Position numbers and translations under genes: made by a program. 64,000 nt of DNA from Tiliqua scincoides (Eukaryota > Chordata > Lepidosauria > Squamata > Scincidae), in assembly GCF_035046505.1 (NCBI RefSeq), contig NC_089829.1, forward strand, positions 8,380,396 to 8,444,395, written 5' to 3'. The first letter of the stretch is position 1, and each line of letters opens with the position of its first letter. Below, piece after piece: positions 1 through 10,426 of the stretch. The notes below the pieces were generated by a model. The model saw only the letters and a program-made list of their open reading frames with translations, made no database searches and was not told where the DNA came from.

Positions 1-554
1 GGGAAACAAGTTTTGTTTTTATACAGGGGGATTACTGGAGCTGTTAGGTGCTCATGGCAATAATTTGGAGACCGTGTGTTATGGAACAGCATAATTGGGT
101 GCCAATAAGCCGACGTAATGTGTGACATCAAAGGAGGAGGAGGCTGAATGGGGACTTTGGGGCAGGAAAGCCAAGGGTTAGTGAAACAGTCGGCAGTGGA
201 TCCATTTTGCCTGGGGCCCCAGGCGACAGATCACTGGTGGGCTTCCCACTTGCCCCTCACTTCTCGGAAAGAACAATGGTGTTTTGCTCTCTGCTGAAAA
301 GAGGTGAGCAGTCCCAGGGCAAAATCCACATGGTTTCACTTGCTTTCCATCAGGGCTGCTGAGAGCTGGCATTGGGCCCAGGGCAAGGTGCCTGATTGGG
401 GGTCTCCTTCCCCTTCCCCATCCCCATACATTAAGCCCCATCACCCTCTGACATCCTTACTTTGAGTAGTGCTACTGCATTTCTTTTCTTCTACTCAACA
501 CACTAATTTCTAATAATAATAATGAATATTATTTATTATATATATTTATTATAT

Positions 555-558
<4 letters not shown>
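1..558. other. Intergenic, no gene seen
   Basis: I see no exon, RNA gene or clear repeat in most of this stretch. It becomes AT-rich (TAATAATAATAA, ATATATTTATTATAT) from about 510, just before the AC microsatellite. Confidence 0.5.

Positions 559-600
<42 letters not shown>
559..600. repeat. (AC)n microsatellite
   Basis: Uninterrupted AC dinucleotides, about 21 units, preceded by a TA-rich run. Likely length-polymorphic. Confidence 0.98.
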
Positions 601-602
<2 letters not shown>

Positions 603-717
603 CCTTTTTTTTCCTTTTCTGTGCTCCAGACTTATATTTGTAGTTGATACAGTTAACTTCGCCTTCAAACAGTGCCAAAACATGCGTAGTCTTGATCAAA
701 GGCCACGTGTTCTAGAC

Positions 718-1086
718 CAGTGGTTCCCAAACTGTGGGGTGGGACCCACTGGTGGGTCGTGACTTAATTTTTGGTGGGTTGCCAAAGGGTGATGGAAAGA
801 TCAGATAACTAGTTGCCTCAAGCCCTGAGGCTCTTCAAATCAGATACTGTAGCAGCTAATTATCCTGCAAAGAGCTCAGCCCCTGCAGTTTGCAACCATG
901 TGTAAATATAAGCAGATAAATGTTTGAGGGTCTTTTTTCTGGTTATTATTGCTTATAAACCACTACCAAAAAAAAAGAAATTCTTTCTAGATCTCCTTTT
1001 TTAAAAGTCTGGTAAACCTAAGTGGGTCCCGATAGAGTGCCATTTAAAAAAGTGTGTCCTGATGCTAAAACGTTTGGGAACCACTG
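718..1086. mobile_element. hAT-type non-autonomous element (369 bp)
   Basis: Terminal inverted repeats CAGTGGTTCCCAAAC and GTTTGGGAACCACTG bound the element. Flanking 8-bp target duplications are TTCTAGAC (710-717) and TTCTAAAC (1087-1094), one mismatch. No coding capacity, so it would have been moved in trans by a hAT transposase. A relative in the opposite orientation lies at 30512-30895. Confidence 0.9.
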
Positions 1087-1275
1087 TTCTAAACACACAC
1101 TGAACTAGGTGTGGAGCTTCACATGTCATTGTTGGACTTTCAGGAACTCTAAGTTGCACAGAGCTTAGTTTTCTGAGGCTTTGAGCCATGTGGCCACGCA
1201 GCTTAAAAAGGGAACAGTGGTGAACAGAACCAATTTTCAACAGGAAGGCAGAATTCTGCATCAATTCTGCATGTA

Positions 1276-1480
1276 ATTAGTCTGTGGAACTTCTTGCCAC
1301 AGGATGTGGTGATGGCATCTGGCCTAGATGCCTTTAAAAGGGGATTGGACAGATTTCTAGAAGAAAAATCCATCACAGTTTACAAGCCATGATGGATGTG
1401 TGTGCAATCTCCTGGTTTTTACCCTGATGGATAAGTGCGACCTCCTCTTCCACTGAAGCACATTCCGAATATCAGTGTTT
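1276..1480 (+). mobile_element. CR1 LINE 3' fragment
   Basis: Reads as the C-terminal end of CR1 ORF2 (sense-strand residues like LWNFLPQDVVMASGLDAFKR) and the beginning of the 3' UTR. It is 5'-truncated and diverged relative to the copies at 14.5 and 63.5 kb. Confidence 0.8.
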
Positions 1481-2140
1481 TTAAAATCCAACATTTGCAT
1501 GCCCTTTTGGCATAGCTTAAAAAATAAAAAACCCGAAACAAACAGCCTGTTTTCACTTAAGTCCTCGCCAAGCGCTTAGGAAGCCCCAAAGTATGTTGTT
1601 CGGCAATTGAGACGGGAACAAGGGAGAAAGTGTTGTATGTTTTTGCTTCTTTCAAGAAAGAGAGCAATCAATGAAAACACAAAGCAGCGCACAGTTCTCA
1701 AGGTTGGAAACTGTATGCTCGACCGTTTTCATGAAGAACAGGCAGAGAATGCCCCATAAATAGCATATTAAACTATTTATGGCTTGAACCTTCTCATGGG
1801 GGAAAGCCAGCATCTGCGGGAAGCTGTTCACAGGTGTTTGAGCAGAAATCTGAGCAAACTACCCTTGTAAAATAACAGTTCTGCCATGTTCTTCTCTGTT
1901 TCCAATTTTGACCATTCTTGAGCCAAAATCTTGTCTCATTCTGCAAGTGCCGAAAAAGTCCCTTCTGCAGTCCTTGGCATTCAACCCAAGAGGGGGCAAG
2001 TTTTGCACGTCTTTCCTGGAGACCCAGAGCTGTGCATTGATGCAGCTGTGCTATGCTTCTTCCTACAATGGAATATTCCGTTGGGCATCCTGTGCTGGTG
2101 AAGAAGCACTCATGGGGAGGGGCCATAGATATGAGGAGGG
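1481..2140. other. Unassigned intergenic sequence
   Basis: No recognisable gene or repeat. Short open frames on both strands have no recognisable domain and overlap each other. Confidence 0.4.
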
Positions 2141-2145
2141 GCCAA

Positions 2146-2215
2146 AAGTCAGTGGTAGAGCTTTGACTTGCATGTGCAAGTTCTCCAAGTCAATCCCTGG
2201 CAGCTCCAGGTAAGC
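2146..2215 (+). mobile_element. tRNA-derived SINE fragment
   Basis: A-box-like AGTGGTAGAGC followed about 30 nt later by a B-box-like segment (AAGTCAATCCCTGG) and CAGCTCCAGG, the head arrangement of a common reptile tRNA-derived SINE. Only the head is present. Confidence 0.6.
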
Positions 2216-2263
2216 TGAAAAGGACCCTGACTATACCCTCAAGAGTCACTATCAGTCAACAAA

Positions 2264-2460
2264 GAACCATAGAGTTGGAAGGAGCCTTCAATGGCATCTA
2301 GCCCAACCATCTCCTTGATGCAAGGAAGTCCTCTCTAGTGCATCACCAGAAGGGGTCTCCAGTTGAGCCTCTTCAAGCAGACCACCAGCAAAGGAGAACC
2401 CTCCACTTCCCTCAGTAATCAGTTTCATTGTTGTACTGCTCTTTCTTGAGACAGTACTGC
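2264..2460 (-). mobile_element. CR1-related LINE 3' fragment
   Basis: Reverse complement of a CR1-type 3' end: ATAGAGTTGGAAGGAGCC followed by CATCTAGCCCAACC. A different, older subfamily from the CR1 copies at 14.5, 20 and 63 kb. Confidence 0.7.
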
Positions 2461-2527
2461 CTTTGATGACCCAGCGCCTTGACTCTGTACAGGACAGCTT
2501 CAGTTTTACATGGGAGAGGCTGTAAGT

Positions 2528-2700
2528 ATGGAAGTGACCATAGCTCAGAAGTGTAGTACATGCTTTGCACACAGGAGGCCCTTCGTTCAAACTCTAGCAT
2601 GTTCAGCTGCAAAATACCCTTGCCTGAAATCCTAGAGAACTGCTACGAGTTGGTGTATACCACACTGAGTGAGCTAGAGGGAATGTCAGGGAAGGAACTC
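2528..2700 (+). mobile_element. tRNA-derived SINE, near full length
   Basis: Begins ATAGCTCAGAAGTGTAGTAC (A-box region), has TTCGTTCAAACTCTAGC as the B-box region, and continues into a body with CCTAGAGAACTGCTACGAG and CACTGAGTGAGCTAGA. Diverged, so probably old. Confidence 0.65.
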
Positions 2701-3027
2701 CCAGGAGAAGGCAGGCTGATAAAGGGGAGTAGCTCCTAGTGGTTAGCATGCACGCGCCCCTTCCTACTCCTTGTTTTCCTGGACTATCGGCTGAATGGAG
2801 AGAAATTTTGGTACCACCCCAGGCTACAGAGAGCAGAAAGAGGAGAACCATTTGGGAATCCCACCCACCCACCAACCCAGGAGGGCACTGAACCTAAGGG
2901 GTTCTTACTGAAAATCAAACCCACAGTAGCAAAAAGGCAAATTCCCTAAGTAAATAGGGGGAAACCAGGGCGCTATCATAGGAACCCATTGCTCAACTCG
3001 GTGTAAGGCAGTTGGGATGTTGGGGTA

Positions 3028-3112
3028 GACCCATTGCTCAGTGGGAGGGCACATGCTTTGCACGAAACAGTTTCCATGTTGAATCCTTGACCAATCGGTA
3101 AACAATATTGCG
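3028..3112 (+). mobile_element. tRNA-derived SINE head fragment
   Basis: GCTCAGTGGGAGGGCACATG, then TTTGCACGAAAC and TTGAATCCTTGACC, resembling the A- and B-box parts of the SINE at 2528. It ends next to the hAT-like element at 3119. Confidence 0.55.
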
Positions 3113-3118
3113 CTAGGT

Positions 3119-3339
3119 CAATGATTTCCAACCAATGATTTCCATGGTGCATTGGTGTGCCATGAATGGTCCAGGTATGCCCTGGTGTGCCCAGGAGTTT
3201 GGGGGAAGGGTCATGTATTAGTAGGGCCATTGGGGGAATGTGCGGTGTGCTTTGTCAATGATCAAAAAACTGATGGTGTGCCTTGACAATTGTAGTGCCT
3301 TGTCAATGTGTCACGGGATGAACAAGGTTGAAATCACTG
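3119..3339. mobile_element. hAT-like non-autonomous element (221 bp)
   Basis: Ends CAATGATTTCCAACC and GGTTGAAATCACTG form an inverted repeat. Flanks CGCTAGGT and TGCTAGAT agree at 6 of 8 positions. Internal short repeats of the GGTGTGCC type. Confidence 0.75.
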
Positions 3340-3605
3340 TGCTAGATAGACCAATGCACTGACTTGGCCCAAAGCAACTTCATCCCCTCCAAGCAACGGG
3401 CACCGTTTTTTGTCAGCCATTGTCAAATATTGCCTAAAGCAGATGTGGAAGCCTTTGTTCAAGAAGAAAGATCTGAAGAGCTCTGCAGTGGAGTCACCAG
3501 GGTCTGCATCACCGGGTCCTGTGAGTCGCTTCCCCTTGTGGCAAGCTGCTAGAACTGCAGCGTTTGATTCGCACAAAAGAGGCTCTCAGACTCTAGACTT
3601 CCACC

Positions 3606-3949
3606 CAAAGGTGTCACTAGGGTTGTGTTACCTGGTGCGGGAGGCCAACGCATCAGCCCCATGATGAACCTCCTCCCATGCAGTGGACAGGGCGACGCCC
3701 CTGGTGGCAGGTTTGGTGATGCACCACTGCCCTGCCCCTACTGGTTTTTTGGCTATAACTTTTGATAGACTAGAGATATTTCAACGCGGTTTGTTTCATT
3801 GCATTCTGCATGCAATCACACATTGACTGATATATAACATGATGGCATTATTCAAAAATACCAAGATTTAAAAAATTGTAGCCAGTAGTGGTGTCACCCC
3901 TCTGTGTGTGTCACCCGGTGCGGCCCACACCCCCTTAGCAATGCCACTG
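3606..3949. mobile_element. hAT-like element related to the one at 41877
   Basis: The left end (GGTGTCACTAGGGTTG) and right end (CCCCTTAGCAATGCCACTG) are inverted repeats. Its AT-rich interior resembles the element at 41877-42368 in inverted orientation. No clean target duplication was found. Confidence 0.6.
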
Positions 3950-4566
3950 GAGCTCTGAAAATTGTTAAAATGAGTTGCGATAAGTCTAGCAGCATTGCTG
4001 GGGAGGAGGATGGGAGAGGGCTACAAACATCCTTACAATGTTCATGAAGTCAAGGAGAGTCCCGCTCCAGCCCCCCACTGGAGCACACATTCCTCATGGC
4101 CCCAAATCCTCCTCACATACAAGCCTTCCACTCACATGCTGAAGTGCCTCTTTCAGCTGGGATCTGCTTCTGATTCATAACCACCTTTAATTAGGTGCTG
4201 GCACCTTGGCACGCTGGCTGTAAAGGAGAGTAATTAAATTTAATGGAAGCTACCCTCGCTTTGAAGCTGGCCATAACTTAAAGCTATTGGGAGAAGCAAT
4301 TAAAATATAACCGCTGTAGGTTTCTCTCATTAACTACACGCTCACAGGTGACTTTTAAAAAGGAATATAAAAAACTTACTCTGGCTTATATTTCACAGTC
4401 CAACCCGATAGCTTTCCAAAATACACCAGGAGATTAAGTTGCAGTATTAGCAGTAGTAACAGTAAATTTTATTATTAGCATTAGTATTATTAGAATTATT
4501 AATCTCATCCATTTAAAAAAAATTAAAATAAAGGCAGTTTAAGCATTAATATTTCATGAAAATAGC
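3950..4566. other. Unique AT-rich noncoding stretch
   Basis: No repeat or exon seen. The part at about 4170-4370 is rich in homeodomain-type cores (TTTAATTAGG, TAATTAAATTTAAT, CATTAACTAC) and looks like non-repetitive DNA. It could be a conserved noncoding element, which only cross-species alignment can settle. Confidence 0.3.
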
Positions 4567-4716
4567 AGCAACTGTTACCCTGCACATGCCTGATCTTGTC
4601 TGATCTTGGAAGCTAAGCAGGGTCAGGCCTGGTTAGTACTTAGATGGGAGACCACTTGGGAATACCGGGTGCTGTAGGCTTATACCATAGTCGTTCGAGA
4701 CTGAAGGTTGCCAACC
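4567..4716 (+). mobile_element. 5S rRNA-derived SINE
   Basis: Bases 4567-4682 follow vertebrate 5S rRNA (GGAAGCTAAGCAGGGTC, GGTTAGTACTTAGATGGGAG, GAATACCGGGTGCTGTAGGC) with scattered substitutions, including the internal pol III promoter region. The 3' tail (4684-4713, ACCATAGTCGTTCGAGACTG then AAGGTTGCCA) is not 5S. It matches the last bases of the LINE ending at 27205 with one difference. This is a SINE3-type element, not a functional 5S gene: it has a LINE tail and lacks a good 5S 5' end. Confidence 0.92.
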
Positions 4717-4953
4717 AACCACCATTTCATGAAAACAAGTATAACAGCCATTCATCACCATTGCAGCCAAAATGATTCTGATTTTTTTTTTTTAAAGACA
4801 TAGCAAATACCTGTTTACTCAGAAGGAAGTCTATCACATACAGTGATGCTTCCTTTGAAGTCAATTCCATCAAACTCTATGAGGCTTGTTTCCAATTAAA
4901 TGTGAAGAGGAAGGCACCTTTTGAGACTCAAATTAGGAGACAGTAAAGTAGCT

Positions 4954-5453
4954 TAGGGCGCAATCCTAAGATTGCCTTAAGGCGCATGTGTGCCTCAGAA
5001 TCAGCCAGGCCGATGCATGAATGTGCACCAGCCCACAGAAGCCAGATACGGCCTCTGCACTGATGCAGACTGGTAAGTTTGATTGGCGGCAGGCAACCGG
5101 TGTGGGGGTTGGGGAGGGTGTTCTAGGGGTGATCTAGGGCAGGGGGAGTGTGGGCGGGCCTGTGGGCAGCTTGGGGCCGGGTGGGGGGGTGAAGCCAGCA
5201 ACCAGCATGTATGCCAGATCTTAACCCCAAACCTGGGTGACCCAGTGCAGTGCCGGGCTGCTTAGATCCATGCCATCTCTTCAGGTGGCACAGATCTGAC
5301 TAGTCCCATTGGGGCTGCTGCTGCGTTACCCGGGGTAAGGGAAACTAATTCCCCTTGCCCCAGGCTGAGCTGCAGCCAGTCCCAACCCTGCACTGGGTAC
5401 AGCGCAGGACTACCAGCGTGCCTGTTCCAGTGAAGGTTAGGATTGGGCTGTAA
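4954..5453. repeat. Long palindromic-ended repeat
   Basis: Begins GGGCGCAATCCTAAG and ends TTAGGATTGGGC, so the termini are inverted copies. GC-rich interior. The ends resemble those of the FB85 foldback repeats, suggesting a larger relative. No coding capacity seen. Confidence 0.5.
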
Positions 5454-5803
5454 GTTGCATCACAGTCAATGGGAATGAAACCTGTTCCAAGTAAGGGCTG
5501 ATTTAAACATTAGCATTAACCATTTGATGGCTGCATGATTATCCGCATGTGTGAATGAGTTATCATGGGTCAAACACAAGACAGAAGTTTCCCAGCATCC
5601 AAACACAGCCATTCAACAGAATCGGTATATACCTTCAACCAGCAGTCATCAAGGGATCCAAAAGCGTATCCAGTGAGCAAATGGGGGACCAGTTCCAGCA
5701 CCAACCCTGCCAGTGAGGTCCTTCAGGCAGCAAGTCATGGGCCAGTTCTCAGAGTCAATAAAGTGACCTTCACAATAACCCTCCATGGATATATCCTGTA
5801 GAC

Positions 5804-6516
5804 CAGAGGTGTCAAACATAAGGCCCACGGGCTGAAGGTGGCCCCTGGATCCAATTTATCCACCAACACCCCATTATAACTAGGGGCTGGGCTGGCTGGG
5901 CTGGTTCTTCCCCACACACACCCTGGGGAGGGGTGGGGAGGCTCTGTTTGTTGGCTGAAGGCAGGAGGAATCTCCCCACCGCCGGGAAGTCCTGGCGTTG
6001 CGCAAGCTGCTTGCGCCTCCCGCATCGCTCCTTGCAGAGAGCAGAGCAGGAGATCGGTGTGTGTTTGTCTTCCGATTTGCCTTAACAGGGCCCATGAGAG
6101 AGGGTCAAGGGGGCAGTGGCGTAGCTAGAGGGGCTGCAAAGCACTCAGTTTTGCAGGCTCCGTTTTGCTCCCCCTGCTTGGAATGGCTGAAGGGAGGGGG
6201 ACGCTTGCACACTGCGGTGAGGCTCCCTGCAAAACTGAGTGCTTCGCACCCCCTCTAGCTATGGGATATTATAATATCAAGCTCTCCCAGCTTGATAATT
6301 GAGCTCCTTCGTATCTTGAAAATATGAACAAGATTTGCACCTTTTCTCTTCTGTCGTTTGCAGTTGATTATTTTCTACATGAGAATAAAGTGCTAATTTC
6401 TGTCCACCGTTTCCTTAATGATGTCACTTTCTGCTTAATGATGTCACTTCTGGCCCTCACCAGGCACCATGAATGCTAACTTCGGCGCTCTGTACGAAAC
6501 AAATTTGACATCCCTG
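5804..6516. mobile_element. hAT-type element (713 bp) with a nested element
   Basis: Ends CAGAGGTGTCAAAC and TTTGACATCCCTG are inverted repeats. Flanking duplications CTGTAGAC (5796-5803) and CTGTAGGC (6517-6524) differ at one base. The interior holds another element at 6114-6262. A shorter relative with a perfect target duplication is at 11119. Confidence 0.85.
6114..6262. mobile_element. GTGGCGTAGC-family short inverted-repeat element
   Basis: Starts CAGTGGCGTAGCTAGAGG and ends CCCCCTCTAGCTAT, close to an inverted repeat. Inside are mirrored segments around TTGCAGG and CCTGCAAAACT. Sits within the hAT element at 5804-6516, so it arrived later. Confidence 0.7.
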
Positions 6517-6998
6517 CTGTAGGCAATGAATTTATAATATTTTTATTGAGCCTTTCCCCCACAAATGTGACTGCCCAAGGCAGCCAGTATAAAATATTGT
6601 TGGCCTGTATCTTACATGGGGGTTACACTCCAGAGTCAGCACATGGCTCTAAAAATGCTTATATTCAAAATTGCCTTGAAAATCCGTTACATCCAAAAGA
6701 TATGGATTGTCCCTTTAAAAATAACAAGATGCCGGCAGGAACTGAGACTCACAGAGGAAACAACAGCTTCATCCTCCAATCTTGCACTCAGTCATAGGCA
6801 TGTATTTAGTAAGTTGAATGGCGGGCCGAATCTCCTGCACTGTTACAGTGTTGTTTTGACTCTGTTGTTGTTTTGCCATGCACATGGAGTTGAATTTGCA
6901 CAGGTAAAGGGTGCCAAGAATGCAGTCTGACTGTGCGCACAATAGAGCAATAAAACAAATGACATCACCGCGCTTTGCCTTGCTCCTTTCTAATAGAA

Positions 6999-7215
6999 CA
7001 GGGGTGCCCAAACCCCGGCCCTGGGACCACTTGAGGCCCTCAAGGTCTCTCAATGCGGCCCTCAGGGTGCCCCCAGTCTCTAATGAGCCTCTGGCCCTCC
7101 AGAGTTTTGTTGGAGCCCACACTGGCCTGAAGCCCGAAAAATTATATTTTTCCCCTGGCCCCCGACACAGCGTCAGATGATGTGGCCCTCCTGCAAAAAA
7201 CTTTGGGCACCCCTG
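6999..7215. mobile_element. hAT MITE (217 bp), perfect target duplication
   Basis: CAGGGGTGCCCAAAC and TTTGGGCACCCCTG ends, with identical 8-bp flanks TAATAGAA at 6991-6998 and 7216-7223. A longer relative is nested in the CR1 copy at 20 kb. Confidence 0.95.
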
Positions 7216-7223
7216 TAATAGAA

Positions 7224-8125
7224 CAGAGATCTCCAAACATTTTGCCATGAGGGCCACATTGTGTATCTGACACAGTGTCAAGGGCCAGGAAATAGATAAA
7301 TAATAAATACATGGAGGATTGATGTGCTGAGAGTTTGAATAGATAAGTAGATGGGGTTGGAAGGACAAGGGGAGCAGAGGGCAAAATTGACTTACACAGG
7401 AAGGGGGGGATGGATTTTGAAAAACAAACATTAAGCAACCTGGGATGCAAATAGTAAACATTTTTTGGCCCCAGTTTCTGCTCTGTATAAGTTTAATGTA
7501 GACTAGTGGTTCTCAGACTTTCAGCGCCGCGACCCACTTTTTAGAATCTGTCAGGACCCACCAGAAGTGATGTCATAACCAGAAGTGATATCATCGAGCA
7601 GGAAAGAGTTTTAACAATCCTAGGCTGCAATCTTACCCATGCTTACCCAGGAGTAAGTCCCCTTGACTATCATGGTTAAAAGCACTATACATAGTAGCCT
7701 GTTAAAAGTTTCTATTAAAAAATTCCCCCACGTACCATGGTAGCATCAAGTCTAATATATTAAAAATAAAATATTGAAATGAATGGGGACCCACCTGAAA
7801 TTGGCTTGCGACCCGCCTAAGGGGTTCTGGCCCACAGTTTGAGAACCACTGATGTAGATAATAACTTCATGTTTATGTTCCATGTCTCCCTGCATGGATA
7901 TACAGTATATCTCTTTCAGTCATGAGAAGTGCTGAATGTAATACAATGGAATGGAAGAATTTATTTCCATTACATTACAGTCAGCACCTCTACTGGCTGA
8001 AGGAGACATATACCCATGTTGCCAAACAAGGAAGTGTGTCTTTAGAGCTATTTCTAGCTCAGAGACACTGGGGAACCTCTGAGAGGGACGGATGTGACCC
8101 CCGGGCCATGGTTTGGAGACCCCTG
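7224..8125. mobile_element. hAT-like element (902 bp) with nested MITE
   Basis: Ends CAGAGATCTCCAAAC and GTTTGGAGACCCCTG pair as inverted repeats, continuing into GGGCCACAT-like and GATGTGACCCCCGG subterminal segments. The 8-bp flanks agree only partly. Carries the MITE at 7504-7851. Confidence 0.7.
7504..7851. mobile_element. hAT MITE (348 bp) nested in a larger element
   Basis: Ends TAGTGGTTCTCAGAC and GTTTGAGAACCACTG. Flanking ATGTAGAC (7496-7503) and ATGTAGAT (7852-7859). Same family as 17347-17729 and 28796-29142. The interior contains a half copy of the FB85 repeat (GGCTGCAATCTTACCC, CAGGAGTAAGTCC). Confidence 0.9.
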
Positions 8126-8392
8126 CAAAAGACAGAGTGCAGGTTTTGAAAGAAGAACAAAAGAAGGGGTGTGGTTTTAATAGCAAAAAAGAGAAGGGGG
8201 GAGGAGGGAGCACCCCCAAAGATGCTGTGTTTCAGGCATCAAAATGGCATAGGCCAGCACTGCCCTCCACCTAAAAAGTACTATGCCAAGAGGTACCTGT
8301 TCTCATAGGTTATCCGCCCCAGCCCTCCTTCATATTCCCATGATCTCAGCATCCTTCATTGTTGTTGGACTTTTGGGTGCAGCGCCACCTGC

Positions 8393-8405
8393 AGGACTCT
8401 GCAGG
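8393..8405 (-). promoter_or_regulatory. CTCF-core-like motif
   Basis: The minus strand reads CCTGCAGGTGGCG, 12 of 13 positions of the CCASYAGRKGGCR CTCF core. About 770 bp upstream of the first actin-related gene. A motif match only; occupancy unknown. Confidence 0.3.
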
Positions 8406-8873
8406 GCAGTGTACCGTCCAGACACCTGAGACCATCTACCTGTCCCTCTCTATGGTTCTTGCAGGAGGCGTAGTCCATAACTTTTTTTTTTCCACCTCAC
8501 ACTTTTTTTTTTCCTCTCCAGACATCTCAGGAGAAGGATGTGCCCTGTGGAGCTCTTTGGTCGCGGGCTCATCCTTGCCACACTTGCACACAAAAGAAAC
8601 AGCTTTAGGTGTTTCCTGATCCTAAAGTATTAGATCCTCTGATCCTAATCAGAAAATGTACATATGCAGCTATGAACTGTAAGTAAAGTATCTCTTATGA
8701 AACATTTAACAAGCCTCCACACCTCTGTGTGTGTTTTATTGGTAGCAACTAGCCCAGGTGGTGGGAAATATATCCTTTTACCACAGGGAAGGGGGTCTTT
8801 TGCTAATTACACTACTACCAGCCCCTCTCCCTTCCCAATACTTGTTCCACTCACCTGTCATCCTCACTCTGTA

Positions 8874-8884
8874 TTCTCTCTCTC

Positions 8885-8934
<50 letters not shown>

Positions 8935-8941
8935 TCTCTCT
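8874..8941. repeat. (CT)n microsatellite
   Basis: CT dinucleotides with two CCT interruptions, about 220 bp upstream of the first actin-related gene. Confidence 0.97.
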
Positions 8942-9056
8942 GTTTAGCTAATTATCTATTACTTCACCAATTAATTTTTGGGATATTTAGGGAACGAAAG
9001 TGTTAGAAATGGCAACCTGGAAACATTCCCAGCACAGCTGATTGGGCTGTTGTGTA

Positions 9057-9064
9057 TGACATCA
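9057..9064 (+). promoter_or_regulatory. CRE-like octamer upstream of actin-related gene 1
   Basis: TGACATCA, one base from the palindromic CRE TGACGTCA, about 100 bp before the start codon at 9162. CRE-type sites are used by CREM in spermatid genes, which fits an ARP-T gene, but the role here is inferred. A reversed CCAAT box (GATTGGGC) lies just upstream at 9040. Confidence 0.35.
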
Positions 9065-9161
9065 CAGCTCCAGAACGTTCCGCCTCCAACATTCTGATGG
9101 CCTCCGATCCCACCACCTGCCCAAGCAGCTTCTCTAGGAGAGCATTAAACAGTCCCAAAGA

Positions 9162-10295
9162 ATGTTCGATCTCAAACTTTTAGATGTTCCAGCGGTGATC
9201 TTTGACAATGGGTCCGGGTTATGCAAGGCTGGAATTGCCGGAGACAGTGCCCCAAGGTCGGTGATCACAGCGATAGTCGGCCGCTCCAAAGCCAAGGCCA
9301 CGATGCTCGGAGCCGGCCAGAAGGAATACTACATTGGAGAAGAAGCCCAGTCGAAAAGGGGAGTCTTAACATTGAATTATCCCATTGACCATGGCATTGT
9401 GACATCATGGGATGACATGGAGAGGATATGGCGGCATGTTTATGAATGTGAGCTACGGATCAAGGCCAGTGATAGCCCGGTGCTTTTGACAGAAGCCCCG
9501 CTGAATCCTCTCCAGAACCGGGAGAGAATGACGGAGATCATGTTTGAAAGTTTTAAAGCGCCGGCTATGTACGTTGCTGTCCAAGCCACACTGGCACTTT
9601 ATGCATCAGCACGCACCACTGGGATCGTCATGGACAGCGGGGATGGTGTCACTCACACCGTCCCGATCTACGAAGGTTACTGCTTGCCGCATGCGGTCTC
9701 CAGGCTGGACATCGCTGGCCGAGATATCACGGAATACTTTATGAGACTCCTCTTGGAGAGTGGGCATTCCTTTGTCAGTACGGCCGAAAGAGAGATTGTG
9801 AAAGATATCAAGGAGAAGCTCTGCTATGTGGCTTTGGACCCCATCCAGGAGATGAAAGTCAAACCAGAGGAACTTCTGAAGGAGTATAAATTGCCTGATG
9901 GCAACATCATCAAGATTGGCAGTCAACTTTTCCGAGCCCCGGAGACGCTCTTTCTACCTGCCAACATTGGTGTCGAAGCTCCCGGCGTCCACAGAATGAT
10001 TTTCAACAGCATCATGAAATGCGATATTGATGTCCGCAAAGACCTTTATGGAAACGTCCTCCTTTCTGGGGGGTCCACCTTGTTCCCTGGATTGGATGAG
10101 CGCATCCTGAAGGAGATGCAGCTCCAAGTGCCCATCGGAATCTCCGTCAGGATCATTGCACCACCAGAGAGAAAGTACTGCGTGTGGATTGGAGCCTCTA
10201 TCCTCACTTGCTTGTCGTCTTTCAAACAAATGTGGGTCACGCTCGTCGATTACAAAGACTTTGGCCCAGGTGTGGTTCACCGAAAATGTTTCTAA
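9162..10295 (+). CDS. Actin-related protein T-like gene 1 (single exon, 377 aa)
   Basis: Complete actin-fold protein, close to the 375-377 residues of actins and ARP-Ts. The phosphate-1 loop is DNGSG (residues 15-19), the putative catalytic glutamine is Q141, the phosphate-2 loop is DSGDGVTH (158-165, histidine retained), and LSGGST is at 301-306. The C-terminus ends in RKCF, as actins end in KCF. By these residues it could still bind and hydrolyse ATP. The start is the first methionine before [12 protein letters not shown], as in mammalian ACTRT1/2 ([19 protein letters not shown]-like). No intron, in-frame stop or frameshift. Known ARP-Ts are testis proteins of the sperm head cytoskeleton; that role is inferred here. 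More similar to gene 3 than to gene 2, for example in the shared [10 protein letters not shown] and LLLESGH segments. Same strand as genes 2 and 3 and as PRDM16. Confidence 0.93.
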   Translation: MFDLKLLDVPAVIFDNGSGLCKAGIAGDSAPRSVITAIVGRSKAKATMLGAGQKEYYIGEEAQSKRGVLTLNYPIDHGIVTSWDDMERIWRHVYECELRIKASDSPVLLTEAPLNPLQNRERMTEIMFESFKAPAMYVAVQATLALYASARTTGIVMDSGDGVTHTVPIYEGYCLPHAVSRLDIAGRDITEYFMRLLLESGHSFVSTAEREIVKDIKEKLCYVALDPIQEMKVKPEELLKEYKLPDGNIIKIGSQLFRAPETLFLPANIGVEAPGVHRMIFNSIMKCDIDVRKDLYGNVLLSGGSTLFPGLDERILKEMQLQVPIGISVRIIAPPERKYCVWIGASILTCLSSFKQMWVTLVDYKDFGPGVVHRKCF

Positions 10296-10416
10296 GAAGG
10301 AGGGCCATCCTAACCAGTGCTTTTGTTAGAAGGACACAGGGGGTTCCATGAAAGATTGCAGATGCCCCTTCAGCTGTCTGTGGATTTTTTTTTTTTTTTG
10401 GCTGGTCAGAATTTAC

Positions 10417-10426
10417 AATAAATAAA
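10417..10426 (+). terminator. Polyadenylation signals for actin-related gene 1
   Basis: Two overlapping AATAAA hexamers about 120 bp after the stop codon, giving a compact 3' UTR and supporting an active gene rather than a random open frame. Confidence 0.7.

Noticed and set aside
4567-4682. Functional 5S rRNA gene
   Set aside because: The 5' end is degraded, there are several substitutions, and the 3' end runs into a LINE-type tail instead of a T-run terminator.
6769-7461. 230-codon open frame on the minus strand
   Set aside because: It runs across two hAT elements and unique DNA, has no recognisable domain, and its sequence is explained by the repeats.
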